DNA from: DATAGF01 sp963834875
Lineage (GTDB): Bacteria > Actinomycetota > Thermoleophilia > Miltoncostaeales > Miltoncostaeaceae
Assembly: GCA_963834875.1 (NCBI GenBank)
Contig: CAWIDG010000022.1
Coordinates: 1-64,000, forward strand
Reading direction: 5' to 3'
DNA: 64,000 nt
Shown here: one piece after another, positions 23,852-33,584 of the stretch
Layout: each line of letters starts with the position of its first letter
Position numbering within the stretch: the first letter of the stretch is position 1
Notes under the pieces: generated by a model
The model's database searches: none
What the model was told of the DNA's origin: nothing
The model's input: only the letters and a program-made list of their open reading frames with translations
Made by a program: the position numbers and the translations under genes

Positions 23852-25303
23852 ATGACCACCGACGCCGCCCCTGATCCGAATCGCTGGAAGGCGCTCGCGG
23901 TCCTCGGCATCGCCTACCTGATGGTGATCCTGGACGTCTCGATCGTGAACGTCGCCCTGCCGTCGATCCAGGAGGACCTCGACTTCTCCCCCGGGGACCT
24001 GCAGTGGGTCGTGAGCGGCTACGCGCTGACCTTCGGCGGCTTCCTGCTCCTCGGCGGGCGGTCCGGCGACCTGCTCGGCCGGCGCAGGCTCTTCATGGTC
24101 GGGCTCGCGGCCTTCGCGGTGTTCTCGGCGCTGTGCGCGCTCTCGACCTCCGACACGATGCTGATCGTCGCGCGCCTTCTGCAGGGCGGCGCCTCGGCGC
24201 TGCTGGCCCCGTCGGTCTTCTCGATCACACTCGTGACGTTCGAGGAGGGCGCCGACCGCAACAAGGCGCTGGGTGTCCTGGGAGCGATCGCGGGGGCGGG
24301 CGCGGCGATCGGGGTGCTGCTGGGGGGAATCCTCACGGAGTACGCCGGCTGGGAGTGGGTGTTCTGGATCAACGTGCCGATCGGTCTCGCGGCGCTCGCG
24401 CTGGTGCGCCGCTTCGTGCGCGAGAGCCGCGTCGACGGCATGGCGCGCAACTTCGACGCCTTCGGGGCGATCACGGTCACCGCCAGCCTGCTCCTGCTGG
24501 TGTTCGGCCTCACCCAGGCCAACCAGGCCGGCTGGACCTCGGCGCAGACGATCGGGGTCCTCGCGGCGTCCGCCGTCCTCATGGCGGTGTTCCTGGTCGT
24601 CGAGTCGCGCAACCGCCACGCCCTGATGCCGCTCAGCTTCTTCCGGCGGCGCACGCCGACCGGAGCCAACATCGTCGGCTTCGGGCTCGGGACGATCGTC
24701 TTCAGCATGTTCTTCCTGCTCTCGCTCTACATGCAGCAGGTGCTCGGCTTCTCGGCGCTCGAGACCGGCGTGGGCTACCTGGCCGTCGCGCTGACGGCGG
24801 TGCTGGCCTCGGGGGTCGCGCAGGCGCTCGTGACCAGGGTGGGCGTGAAGCCGATCCTGGCCATCGGCCTCAGCGCGATCCTCGCCGGGCTGATCTGGTT
24901 CACCCAGATCTCGGTCGACGGCACCTACCTCGCCAATCTCTTCGGCCCGTTCCTCCTGATCGGGGTGGGCCTGGGCTTCTCGTTCGTGCCGGTCTCGATC
25001 GCCGCCCTGGCCGGCGTGCCGCCCCGGGAGGCGGGGCTCGCGTCGGGCCTCATCAACACCAGCCAGCAGATCGGCGGCGCGCTGGGCGTCGCGATCCTCA
25101 CGACGGTCTCCACGACGCGCACCGAGAACCTCCTCGAGAGCGGCACCCCGCAGCCCGAGGCCCTGACCGACGGCTTCAGCCTCGCGTTCTGGGTCGCCGC
25201 CGGCTTCGCCGTCGCGGCGATCCTCGCCACGCTCTTCACCCTGCGGCGCTCCGACCTCGCGCCCGAGGCCGAGGGCGCAGCGCAGGCCTCCGCCGGGATG
25301 TAG
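23852..25303 (+). CDS. MFS transporter, DHA2 family (14-TM drug/proton antiporter)
   Basis: The 483-aa protein is an EmrB/QacA-type exporter. Motif A is GGRSGDLLGRRRLFMVGL (about 60-77), the TM1 motif LDVSIVNVALPSIQEDL is typical of DHA2, motif C-like GAIAGAGAAIGVLLGGILTE lies near 150, and SGLINTSQQIGGALGVAIL is near 405. About 14 hydrophobic helices are visible. ATG 23852 is chosen for its GGAGG site; TTG 23819 would add 11 residues. Substrate unknown; the nearby MarR-GNAT gene may control it. A GC-rich stem-loop follows the stop. Confidence 0.92.
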   Translation: MTTDAAPDPNRWKALAVLGIAYLMVILDVSIVNVALPSIQEDLDFSPGDLQWVVSGYALTFGGFLLLGGRSGDLLGRRRLFMVGLAAFAVFSALCALSTSDTMLIVARLLQGGASALLAPSVFSITLVTFEEGADRNKALGVLGAIAGAGAAIGVLLGGILTEYAGWEWVFWINVPIGLAALALVRRFVRESRVDGMARNFDAFGAITVTASLLLLVFGLTQANQAGWTSAQTIGVLAASAVLMAVFLVVESRNRHALMPLSFFRRRTPTGANIVGFGLGTIVFSMFFLLSLYMQQVLGFSALETGVGYLAVALTAVLASGVAQALVTRVGVKPILAIGLSAILAGLIWFTQISVDGTYLANLFGPFLLIGVGLGFSFVPVSIAALAGVPPREAGLASGLINTSQQIGGALGVAILTTVSTTRTENLLESGTPQPEALTDGFSLAFWVAAGFAVAAILATLFTLRRSDLAPEAEGAAQASAGM

Positions 25304-25304
25304 G

Positions 25305-25341
25305 CGGGCGCGGGGCCGACCGATCAGTTCGCCCGCGCCCG
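25305..25341 (+). terminator. Stem-loop after the MFS gene
   Basis: CGGGCGCGGG (25305-25314) pairs with CCCGCGCCCG (25332-25341) around a 17-nt loop, starting 2 nt after the stop codon. No T-run. Confidence 0.45.
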
Positions 25342-25387
25342 GCGGTCACATCACTTGAACGGCCCGACGAGCGAAGGAGCGGACGCC

Positions 25388-26059
25388 ATGACGGCGCGCA
25401 GGATCGTGTCGCAGGACGAGTGGGAGGCGGCCCGGCAGGGGCTGCTTGCGAAGGAGAAGGCGGCGACCCGGGCGCGCGACGCGCTGGCCGCCGAGCGGCG
25501 CCGGCTGCCAATGGTGAGGGTGGAGAAGGACTACGCCTTCGAGGGGCCCGACGGCCCGGCCGGCCTGGTCGACCTGTTCGCGGGACGCCGCCAGCTCATC
25601 CTGTACCGCTTCTTCTTCGACCCGGGGATGAGCCGCTTCCCCGAGGCCGGCTGCGGCGGCTGCTCGATGTTCGCCGACCAGATCGGCCACCTCGCCCACT
25701 TCCACGCCCGCGACACGTCGCTGGTGCTGGTCTCGGGCGCGCCCGTGGCCGACATCGAGCGCTATCGGACGCGGATGGGCTGGGAGGTCCCCTGGTACTC
25801 CACCACCGACGACTTCTCCGCGGACTACGGCGTTGACGAGTACTTCGGCCTCTTCGTGTTCCTGCGGGACGGCGACGAGGTGTTCCTCACCTACCGCACC
25901 AACGGGCGCGGGGTCGAGGCGCTCGGCAGCGTCTGGACCTTCCTCGACCTGACCCCGTTCGGGCGGCAGGAGGACTGGGAGGACTCGCCCGAGGGCACCC
26001 CGCAGGGCCCGCGCTACGAGTGGTGGCGCCTGCACGACGAGTACGACGACGCCGCGTGA
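25388..26059 (+). CDS. DUF899 family thioredoxin-like protein
   Basis: This 223-aa protein has the DUF899 layout: IVSQDEWEAARQGLLAKEKA at the N-terminus, RLPMVRVEKDYAFEGPDG, then a thioredoxin-like core LILYRFFFDPGM with the cysteine motif AGCGGCSMFADQI (about 93-105), and VSGAPVADIERYRTRMGW with WTFLDLTPFGRQEDWEDSP at the end. Function is uncharacterised; a redox role is plausible from the Cys motif. ATG 25388 has AAGGAG 9 nt upstream; TTG 25355 is a weaker alternative. It converges with maf. Confidence 0.88.
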   Translation: MTARRIVSQDEWEAARQGLLAKEKAATRARDALAAERRRLPMVRVEKDYAFEGPDGPAGLVDLFAGRRQLILYRFFFDPGMSRFPEAGCGGCSMFADQIGHLAHFHARDTSLVLVSGAPVADIERYRTRMGWEVPWYSTTDDFSADYGVDEYFGLFVFLRDGDEVFLTYRTNGRGVEALGSVWTFLDLTPFGRQEDWEDSPEGTPQGPRYEWWRLHDEYDDAA

Positions 26060-26083
26060 CCGCGCCCGGTCGGCGGAGCCGGG

Positions 26084-26629
26084 CTACCTGAGCAGCCCGA
26101 GCTCCTCGAGGAGCGCCGCCAGGCGCTCGACCGGCAGGCCGACCACCGTCGACTCGTGGCCCTCCACGCGCTCGACCAGCCCGGCGCCCGCCCCCTGGAT
26201 GGCGTAGCCGCCGGCCCGGTCGCGCCACTCGCCCGTGGCCACGTAGCGCTCGATCGCCGCCTCGGACAGCGCCCGGAAGGTCACGCGGGCGTCCTCCACC
26301 GCCTCCCGCTCCCCTCGTTGCGTGATCAGGCAAACGGCGGAGCGGACCAGGTGGGTGCGGCCGGCGAGCGCGCGAAGCTCGCGGCGGGCGGCGGCGGCGT
26401 CGGCGGGCTTCCCGAGCGTGCGCCCGTCCAGCAGCACCTCGGTGTCGGCCCCCATGACCGCGCCCCCCTCGGGCACGCCGGCCCGGGCGGCCACCTCGCG
26501 GGCCTTCGCGCGGGCGTTGGCCAGCGGATCGTCGCCCTCCTCGGCGCGCGGAGCGACCACGCGGAAGGGGACCCCGAGCGCGCCCAGCAGCGCCCGCCGC
26601 TGCGGCGAGCGCGAGGCGAGCACGAGCAC
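26084..26629 (-). CDS. maf: Maf-family nucleoside triphosphate pyrophosphatase
   Basis: Maf proteins hydrolyse non-canonical or pyrimidine NTPs (for example dTTP/UTP) and affect septation. The 181-aa product has LASRSPQRRALLGALGVPF at the N-terminus (SxSPxR motif), GADTEVLLDGRTLGKPADAA (metal/substrate loop), and YAIQGAGAGLVERVEGHEST near residue 145. The start is GTG 26629, 7 nt after the ndk stop. It is the last gene of the tig-to-maf block. Confidence 0.93.
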   Translation of the reverse strand: MLVLASRSPQRRALLGALGVPFRVVAPRAEEGDDPLANARAKAREVAARAGVPEGGAVMGADTEVLLDGRTLGKPADAAAARRELRALAGRTHLVRSAVCLITQRGEREAVEDARVTFRALSEAAIERYVATGEWRDRAGGYAIQGAGAGLVERVEGHESTVVGLPVERLAALLEELGLLR

Positions 26630-26635
26630 GCCCGC

Positions 26636-27049
26636 TCAGCCGCCCAGATCGGGGAAGTGCAGCGCCAGCTCGCGTGCGGCCGACTCCGGCCCGTCGGACC
26701 CGTGGACGACGTTCTGGCCGACGTCGAGCGCGAAGTCGCCCCGGATCGTCCCCGGGGGCGCGTCCTGCGGATCGGTCGGGCCCATCATCGTGCGCAGGGA
26801 GCCGATCGCCCCCTCCCCCTCCACGGCCATCATCACGACCGGGCCGGAGGTGACGAACTCGACGAGCTCGCCGAAGAACGGGCGCTCGCGGTGCTCGCCG
26901 TAGTGCTCCTCGGCGACGCCGATGACCATGACCGCCTTGCGCAGCGCGACGATCTCGAGGCCGCGCCGCTCGATCCGCGTGATGATCTCCCCCGTGAGGC
27001 CGGCGGCGACGCCGTCCGGCTTGACCATCACGAAGGACCGCTCAGTCAT
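26636..27049 (-). CDS. ndk: Nucleoside diphosphate kinase
   Basis: The 137-aa enzyme transfers phosphate between NTPs and NDPs through a phospho-histidine. RSFVMVKPDGVAAGLTGEII opens the protein, and the active-site His is in NVVHGSDGPESAARELALHF (about residue 115). MMGPTDPQDAPPGTIRGDFA precedes it. The ATG overlaps the upstream membrane-protein gene by 8 nt. Confidence 0.97.
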   Translation of the reverse strand: MTERSFVMVKPDGVAAGLTGEIITRIERRGLEIVALRKAVMVIGVAEEHYGEHRERPFFGELVEFVTSGPVVMMAVEGEGAIGSLRTMMGPTDPQDAPPGTIRGDFALDVGQNVVHGSDGPESAARELALHFPDLGG

Positions 27050-27743
27050 ACGCCTCGGGCTCGCGGCGGACCCGGCGCCAGCGCGGTGACCGGCCGGTGT
27101 CCCCGCCCCGGCCGCCCGTCGTCTCGGACACCTCGCGTTCGCTCTCCTGCGCGCGCGCGGCCGCGCCGTCCTCGAGCGGCGTCGCCTCGGGCGCGCCGTC
27201 CCCGAGGCGCATGCGGAACTCCAGCTCGGTCAGCCTCAGATCGAGGTCGCGGACCTCGTCCTGCGAGGCGAGCCCCACCTGGTGCAGGGCGCTCTGCACA
27301 CGGGCCGGGTCGCCTCCGCTGGGCAGGCCCTCACGGGCGAGCATCCGCGCGACGATCTCCTGGCCCTCCTCGTCGCCCAGCTCACCGAGCCGGCGCTCCA
27401 GTGCGAGCAGCTCGAGCTCGCGCTCGCGGGCCTCGTCGAGGTACTCCGGGGGCCGCACGATGAGGTAGATGATCGAGCCCAGGAACGGCAGCAGCACCGA
27501 CAGCGCGACGCAGCCGGCGATGGCCGCGGGCGGCTCGAAGCGCCGCCGAGCGTCCTGGTAGGTCCAGTACACGAGCGCCAGCCACAGCAGGACGACGAAC
27601 ACCTGCAGCATGAGGCTGATCGCGCTCCACCACCCGGAGTCGAAGAAGTTGGAGATCGACTCGAACGGGTCGTCCGAGTCGGAGGTCGCCTCCGGGTTCG
27701 CCTGCAGGAAGCCGGCGAGGCCCGCGGGGCCGATCGCGGACAT
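27042..27743 (-). CDS. Membrane protein with PLDc_N-like hairpin and coiled-coil tail
   Basis: The 233-aa product has two transmembrane helices (AISLMLQVFVVLLWLALVYW, about 40-60; AGCVALSVLLPFLGSIIYLI, about 75-95) separated by YQDARRRF, ending in RPPEYLDE. This arrangement resembles the PLDc_N hairpin of cell-membrane proteins without any catalytic domain. The rest is an acidic, glutamate-rich helical tail with short leucine repeats. Function unknown. It sits between folC and ndk. A TATAGG box overlapping the folC stop may serve as a -10 for it. Confidence 0.65.
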   Translation of the reverse strand: MSAIGPAGLAGFLQANPEATSDSDDPFESISNFFDSGWWSAISLMLQVFVVLLWLALVYWTYQDARRRFEPPAAIAGCVALSVLLPFLGSIIYLIVRPPEYLDEARERELELLALERRLGELGDEEGQEIVARMLAREGLPSGGDPARVQSALHQVGLASQDEVRDLDLRLTELEFRMRLGDGAPEATPLEDGAAARAQESEREVSETTGGRGGDTGRSPRWRRVRREPEAYD

Positions 27744-27784
27744 CAGAGCGGGAGCCGTTTCACGGGGGCCGACGTCATGCGCAC

Positions 27785-29128
27785 CTATATTCGCTCGGGT
27801 GGGCGGTCGCCCTGCCGGGCGGGCGCGAGTCTAGCAGGGGGTTCCAGCCCGGCCGGCAGTACCCGCGGACGCAGATCCGCCAGCAAATACAGGGATCCCG
27901 CCACCACCACGGTCCCCCCGGGGCCCGCCTCCTCGCGCGCGCGGGCGAGGGCGGCCGCCGGCGCGTCGACCACGACCGCCGCGGTCCCCTCGTCGCGGGC
28001 CAGGGCCGCGAGGCGCGCGGGCGCCGCGGCGCGCGGGTGGGACGAGCGCGTCGCCACGAGGAGGTCGGCCGCCGGCGCGAGGGCGGCGACCATGCCCGCG
28101 GCGTCCTTGTAGTCGAGGACCGAGACCACGGCCACCACCGGCCCCGCGCCCGCCTCGAGGCCCGCGAGCTCCGCCACCAGGGTCTCGACGCCCGCGGGGT
28201 TGTGGGCCCCGTCGAGCACGACGACCGGGGCGCCGGGCACCACCTCGAGCCGCCCGGGCATGTGCACGCCGGCGATCGCCCGCCGCAGGGGCTCGACCTC
28301 GAGCGGCCCGCCGACGACCAGCTCCACGCCGGCCAGGGCGACCGCGAGGTTGTGTCGCTGGAACGCCCCACGCAGACGGAGCGGCAGGCCCTCGTACCGC
28401 GCCCGCGGGGTCTCGACCGCGACGAGGGGGCCGTCCCCGCCGGCGACCAGGCCCTCGCCGTAGCGCACGGCGGAGATGCCCCGGCGCGCGAGCTCGGCGT
28501 CCACCGCCCGGCGGGCCCGAGGGCTCAGCGGACCCACGACGAGCCGATCGGAGCCGTCGGCGCAGACCGCCAGCTTCTCCTCGGCGATCGCCGCCTCGGT
28601 GTCGCCGAGGAACTCGGTGTGCTCGAGGGCCACGTTGGTCAGGATCACGGCCGACTGCGGCTGCAGGACGTTGGTCGCGTCCCAGCGCCCGCCGAGCCCG
28701 GCCTCGATCGCCATCGCCTCCACCCCGCCGCGGCGGAAGGCCCAGAACGCGATGGCGGTGAGCGCCTCGAACTGCGTGACCGGATCGCCCGCCGAGAGGG
28801 CGCGGCCGTCTGCGGCCCCGCGCACGGCCGTCGCCGCCTCGGCGAACGCGTCGTCACCGAGCGGCGCCCCGCCGAGCTGGATCCGCTCGGTCCAGTCGTC
28901 GATGTGCGGCGACAGGTAGGCGCCCGGCCGCAGGCCCTGGCTCGCCAGCGCCGCCGCCGCGAGGCTCGCCGTCGAGGACTTGCCGTTCGTGCCGACCACG
29001 TGCACCGCCGGGGCGCTGCCCTGCGGGTCGCCGAGCGCGCCGAGCAGCGCGCGGATGCGCTCGAGGCCCAGGCGCATCCCGAGGATCTGGAGCCCGGCGA
29101 TCCACTCGCGGGCCTCCCCTGGGCTCAT
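27785..29128 (-). CDS. folC: Bifunctional folylpolyglutamate/dihydrofolate synthase
   Basis: FolC adds glutamates to folates with ATP. The 447-aa Mur-ligase-fold protein has the P-loop HVVGTNGKSSTASLAAAAL (about 43-61), SPHIDDWTERIQLGG, the family motif AIEAGLGGRWDATNVL (about 143-158), TNVALEHTEFLGDTEAAIAE, and the C-terminal domain with VLDGAHNPAGVETLVAEL. It lies 4 nt after valS and is probably translated with it. Confidence 0.94.
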   Translation of the reverse strand: MSPGEAREWIAGLQILGMRLGLERIRALLGALGDPQGSAPAVHVVGTNGKSSTASLAAAALASQGLRPGAYLSPHIDDWTERIQLGGAPLGDDAFAEAATAVRGAADGRALSAGDPVTQFEALTAIAFWAFRRGGVEAMAIEAGLGGRWDATNVLQPQSAVILTNVALEHTEFLGDTEAAIAEEKLAVCADGSDRLVVGPLSPRARRAVDAELARRGISAVRYGEGLVAGGDGPLVAVETPRARYEGLPLRLRGAFQRHNLAVALAGVELVVGGPLEVEPLRRAIAGVHMPGRLEVVPGAPVVVLDGAHNPAGVETLVAELAGLEAGAGPVVAVVSVLDYKDAAGMVAALAPAADLLVATRSSHPRAAAPARLAALARDEGTAAVVVDAPAAALARAREEAGPGGTVVVAGSLYLLADLRPRVLPAGLEPPARLAPARQGDRPPERI

Positions 29129-29132
29129 GCGC

Positions 29133-31670
29133 TCAGCCCAGCGCCGCGATCCGCGCGCTGAGCGCGTCGCGCTCGGCGCGGTAGCGCTCGACCTTGGCCC
29201 GCTCGGCCTCCACGAGGTCGGCGGGCGCGCGCTCGACGAAGCCCGGGTTCGCCAGCTTCGCCTCGGCCCGCGAGAGCTCGCCCTCGGCGACGTCCAGCGC
29301 GTCGGCCAGCCGGCGCCGCTCGACCTCGGGGTCGACCGCCTCGCGCGCCGGCCCGACGGCGATCGTCCGGCCGTCGGCCAGGAGCGCCGGGACGAGGCCG
29401 TCGCGCTCCCGCTCGGGCGCCGCCTCGACGGCGTCGAGCGCCGCGACGGCCGGGTGGGGCGCCGGGTGCACCAGCAGCGGCGCCCGGGGCGGCAAGCCGC
29501 GGCCGGAGCGGTAGCCGCGCAGCGCCGTGACCGTCTCCTTCACGGCCGCCATCTCCGCCTCGGCCCCCTCGTCCCGCGGCCCCGGCGCGGCCGCGGGCGG
29601 GTGAGCGGCCATCAGCCCCTGCGACCCCGGCAGCCGCGACCACCCCTCCTCGGTGACGAACGGCATCAGCGGGTGGGCGAGCGCGAGGAGCTGCTCGAGC
29701 GCGAGGCCCGCCATCTCCGGCGTCGCCTCGCCGGCCTTCAGGAGCTCGAGGTACCAGTCGCAGTAGTCGTCGAAGACGAGGTGGTACACGAGGTCGGCGA
29801 GCTGGGACAGCTCGTAGCGGGCCAGGTGCCCGGCCGCCTGCTCGAGGCCGGTGGCGATGCGCGAGCCGATCCAGCGGTCGGCCAGCGTCCCCGGCTCCAC
29901 GGCGCCCGCGCCCGCGCGCCCGCCCCGGTCGACCACCAGGCGCACGGCGTTCCAGAGCTTCGTGACGAGCTGGCGCCCCTGGTCGATCCGCTCCTGGCTG
30001 AACCGCACGTCCTGCGTGCTCGCCATCATCAGCAGCCCGAAGCGGAGGGCGTCGGCGCCGTGGCGCTCGATCTCCTCGATCGGGTCGATCCCGGTGCCGA
30101 GCGACTTGCTCATCCGGCGCCCGTCGGGCGCCTGCACCACCGAGTGGATGTTGACGTCCGCGAAGGGCTCCTCGCCCATGAACTCGCAGCCCATCATCAC
30201 CATGCGCGCGACCCAGAGGAAGATGATGTCCCTCGCCGTCGAGAGCACCTGGGTGGGGTAGAACCGCTCGAGCTCCGGCGTGCGCTCCGGCCAGCCCAGG
30301 GTGGCGAAGGGCCACAGCGCCGAGCTGAACCAGGTGTCGAGGACGTCGGGGTCGCGCTCCCACCCCTCCCCCCGCGGCGCCTCGCGCCCGACGTGGACCT
30401 CGTCGCCCCGGTACCACACCGGGATCCGATGGCCCCACCAGAGCTGGCGGCTGATGCACCACGGCCGGATCTCGCGCATCCAGTCGAGGTAGACGTCGCC
30501 CCACTTGGCCGGCGTGAAGCGCACCCGCCCCTCCTCGACGGCCGCGATCGCCGGCGCGGCGAGGCGGGTCATGTCGCAGAACCACTGCAGCGAGACGAGG
30601 GGCTCGACCTTGGCGCCCGACCGGTGCGAGAACGGAACCGTGTGGACGTAGGGCTCCTCGCCGCGCACGAGGCCCTGCGCGCGGAGGTCGGCGAGCACCC
30701 GCTCGGCGGCCTCGGCGGGCGGCAGGCCGGCGTAGCGCTCGCCCGCCTCGGCGGTCATGCGGCCGTCCTCGCCGATCACGCCGACCGCGGGCAGGTCGTG
30801 GCGGCGCGCGATCTCGAAGTCGTTGGGGTCGTGGGCGGGCGTGACCTTGAGGGCGCCGGTGCCGAACTCGGGATCGACGTGCTCGTCGGCGACGATCGGG
30901 AGCTCGCGGCCGACGAGGGGGAGGACGGCGGTCCGTCCGATCAGGTGGCGGTAGCGCCCGTCGCCCGGGCTCACGGCGACGGCGGTGTCGCCCAGCATGG
31001 TCTCCGGCCGCACCGTCGCCACCACGACCTCGCCCGACCCGTCGGAGAGCGGGTACGCGATGCTCACCATCGTGTCGGTGACCTCGCGGTCCTCGACCTC
31101 CAGGTCGGAGATCGCCGACCCCAGGCCCGGGTCCCAGTTGACCAGGTAGCGGTCGCGGTAGACGTAGCCCTTCTCGTAGAGGTCGACGAAGACCCGCAGC
31201 ACGGCCTGGACGTAGCCCTCGTCCATGGTGAACCGCTCGCGCTCGTAGTCGAGCGTGCAGCCCAGGCGCTTGAGCTGGCCGATGATCTGGCCGCCGTACT
31301 CCTCCTTCCACTCCCACACGCGGCGCACGAACTCCTCGCGGCCGAGCTCCTGGCGCGAGAGCCCCTCGGCGGCGAGCGCCTTCTCCACCACCGCCTGGGT
31401 CGCGATCCCGGCGTGGTCGGTGCCGCAGATCCACAGCGTCTCGTCGCCGGCCATGCGGTGGGACCGGATGAGGACGTCCTGGATCGTGTTGTTGAGGGCG
31501 TGCCCCATGTGCAGGGCGCCGGTCACGTTCGGCGGCGGGATCGCGATCGTGAAGGGCGGCAGGTCGCTGAACGGGTCGGCGTGGCCGACCCCCGCGTCCT
31601 GCCACGCCGCGATCCACCGCGGCTCGACCGCCGCGGGGTCGAACCGCTCGGCCCTGCGCGGGCTGCTCAC
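29133..31670 (-). CDS. valS: Valyl-tRNA synthetase
   Basis: ValRS (about 845 aa) is a class I synthetase. The HIGH motif is in PPPNVTGALHMGHALNNTI, the editing CP1 domain spans roughly 180-370 (GDTAVAVSPGDGRYRHLIGR, GTGALKVTPAHDPNDFE), WCISRQLWWGHRIPVW is diagnostic, and the KMSKS loop is GRRMSKSLGTG. A C-terminal coiled-coil arm (LADALDVAEGELSRAEAKLA) binds tRNA. GTG 31670 is preferred because the alternative GTG 31697 lies within the end of clpX; both are in frame. Confidence 0.96.
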   Translation of the reverse strand: MSSPRRAERFDPAAVEPRWIAAWQDAGVGHADPFSDLPPFTIAIPPPNVTGALHMGHALNNTIQDVLIRSHRMAGDETLWICGTDHAGIATQAVVEKALAAEGLSRQELGREEFVRRVWEWKEEYGGQIIGQLKRLGCTLDYERERFTMDEGYVQAVLRVFVDLYEKGYVYRDRYLVNWDPGLGSAISDLEVEDREVTDTMVSIAYPLSDGSGEVVVATVRPETMLGDTAVAVSPGDGRYRHLIGRTAVLPLVGRELPIVADEHVDPEFGTGALKVTPAHDPNDFEIARRHDLPAVGVIGEDGRMTAEAGERYAGLPPAEAAERVLADLRAQGLVRGEEPYVHTVPFSHRSGAKVEPLVSLQWFCDMTRLAAPAIAAVEEGRVRFTPAKWGDVYLDWMREIRPWCISRQLWWGHRIPVWYRGDEVHVGREAPRGEGWERDPDVLDTWFSSALWPFATLGWPERTPELERFYPTQVLSTARDIIFLWVARMVMMGCEFMGEEPFADVNIHSVVQAPDGRRMSKSLGTGIDPIEEIERHGADALRFGLLMMASTQDVRFSQERIDQGRQLVTKLWNAVRLVVDRGGRAGAGAVEPGTLADRWIGSRIATGLEQAAGHLARYELSQLADLVYHLVFDDYCDWYLELLKAGEATPEMAGLALEQLLALAHPLMPFVTEEGWSRLPGSQGLMAAHPPAAAPGPRDEGAEAEMAAVKETVTALRGYRSGRGLPPRAPLLVHPAPHPAVAALDAVEAAPERERDGLVPALLADGRTIAVGPAREAVDPEVERRRLADALDVAEGELSRAEAKLANPGFVERAPADLVEAERAKVERYRAERDALSARIAALG

Positions 31671-31680
31671 CGGGGCTGCG

Positions 31681-32952
<1,272 letters not shown>

Positions 32953-32974
32953 GGAGGGCTCCCTCGTCCTGGAG

Positions 32975-33559
32975 CTAGTGGCTCTCGATCACCCGGTCGA
33001 CGATGCCGTACTCCTTCGCCTCCTCGCTGCTCATGAAGAAGTCCCGCTCGGTGTCCCTCTCGACCTTCTCCAGGTCCTGCCCGGTGTGCTTGGCGATGAT
33101 CTGGTCGAGCCGCTTGCGCAGGTCGATGATCTCGCGCGCGTGGATCTCGATGTCGGTCGCCTGGCCGCTGAAGCCGCTGGAGACCTGGTGGATGAGGATC
33201 TTCGCGTTCGGCAGCGCCATCCGCTTGCCCGCGGCCCCGCCCGCGAGGAGCAGCGCGCCCATGCTCATCGCGATGCCGACGCAGATCGTCTGCACGTCCG
33301 GCTTGATGAACTGCATGGTGTCGTAGATCGCCAGGCCCGCATACACCGAGCCACCGGGCGAGTTGACGTAGACCGAGATGTCCTTGTCGGGGTCCTCGCT
33401 CTCCAGGTGCAGCAGCTGGGCGACGACCAGGTTCGCGATCTGGTCGTCCACCGGCGTGCCGAGGAAGACGATCCGCTCGTTGAGCAGGCGCGAGTAGATG
33501 TCGAACGACCGCTCGCCGCGCGACGTCTGCTCGACGACCATGGGGATCAACGGGCTCAC
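32975..33559 (-). CDS. clpP: ATP-dependent Clp protease proteolytic subunit ClpP
   Basis: The 194-aa serine protease has the catalytic Ser in GIAMSMGALLLAGGAAGKRM, the His in NAKILIHQVSSGFSGQATDI and the Asp in the VERDTERDFFM segment. VYVNSPGGSVYAGLAIYDTM is also diagnostic. GTG 33559 gives the conventional start MSPLIPMVVEQTSRGERSF. It is 25 nt downstream of tig and 22 nt upstream of clpX, the classical tig-clpP-clpX order. Only one clpP copy lies in the window, whereas many actinobacteria have tandem copies. Confidence 0.97.
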   Translation of the reverse strand: MSPLIPMVVEQTSRGERSFDIYSRLLNERIVFLGTPVDDQIANLVVAQLLHLESEDPDKDISVYVNSPGGSVYAGLAIYDTMQFIKPDVQTICVGIAMSMGALLLAGGAAGKRMALPNAKILIHQVSSGFSGQATDIEIHAREIIDLRKRLDQIIAKHTGQDLEKVERDTERDFFMSSEEAKEYGIVDRVIESH

Positions 33560-33584
33560 CTGCGGGTCCTCTCGTCGCGCGTGG

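Noticed and set aside
27770..27800. TATATT at 27787-27792 as a plus-strand promoter
   Set aside because: No plus-strand gene follows; the box lies over the folC stop and is AT-rich only by coincidence of the TAG region.
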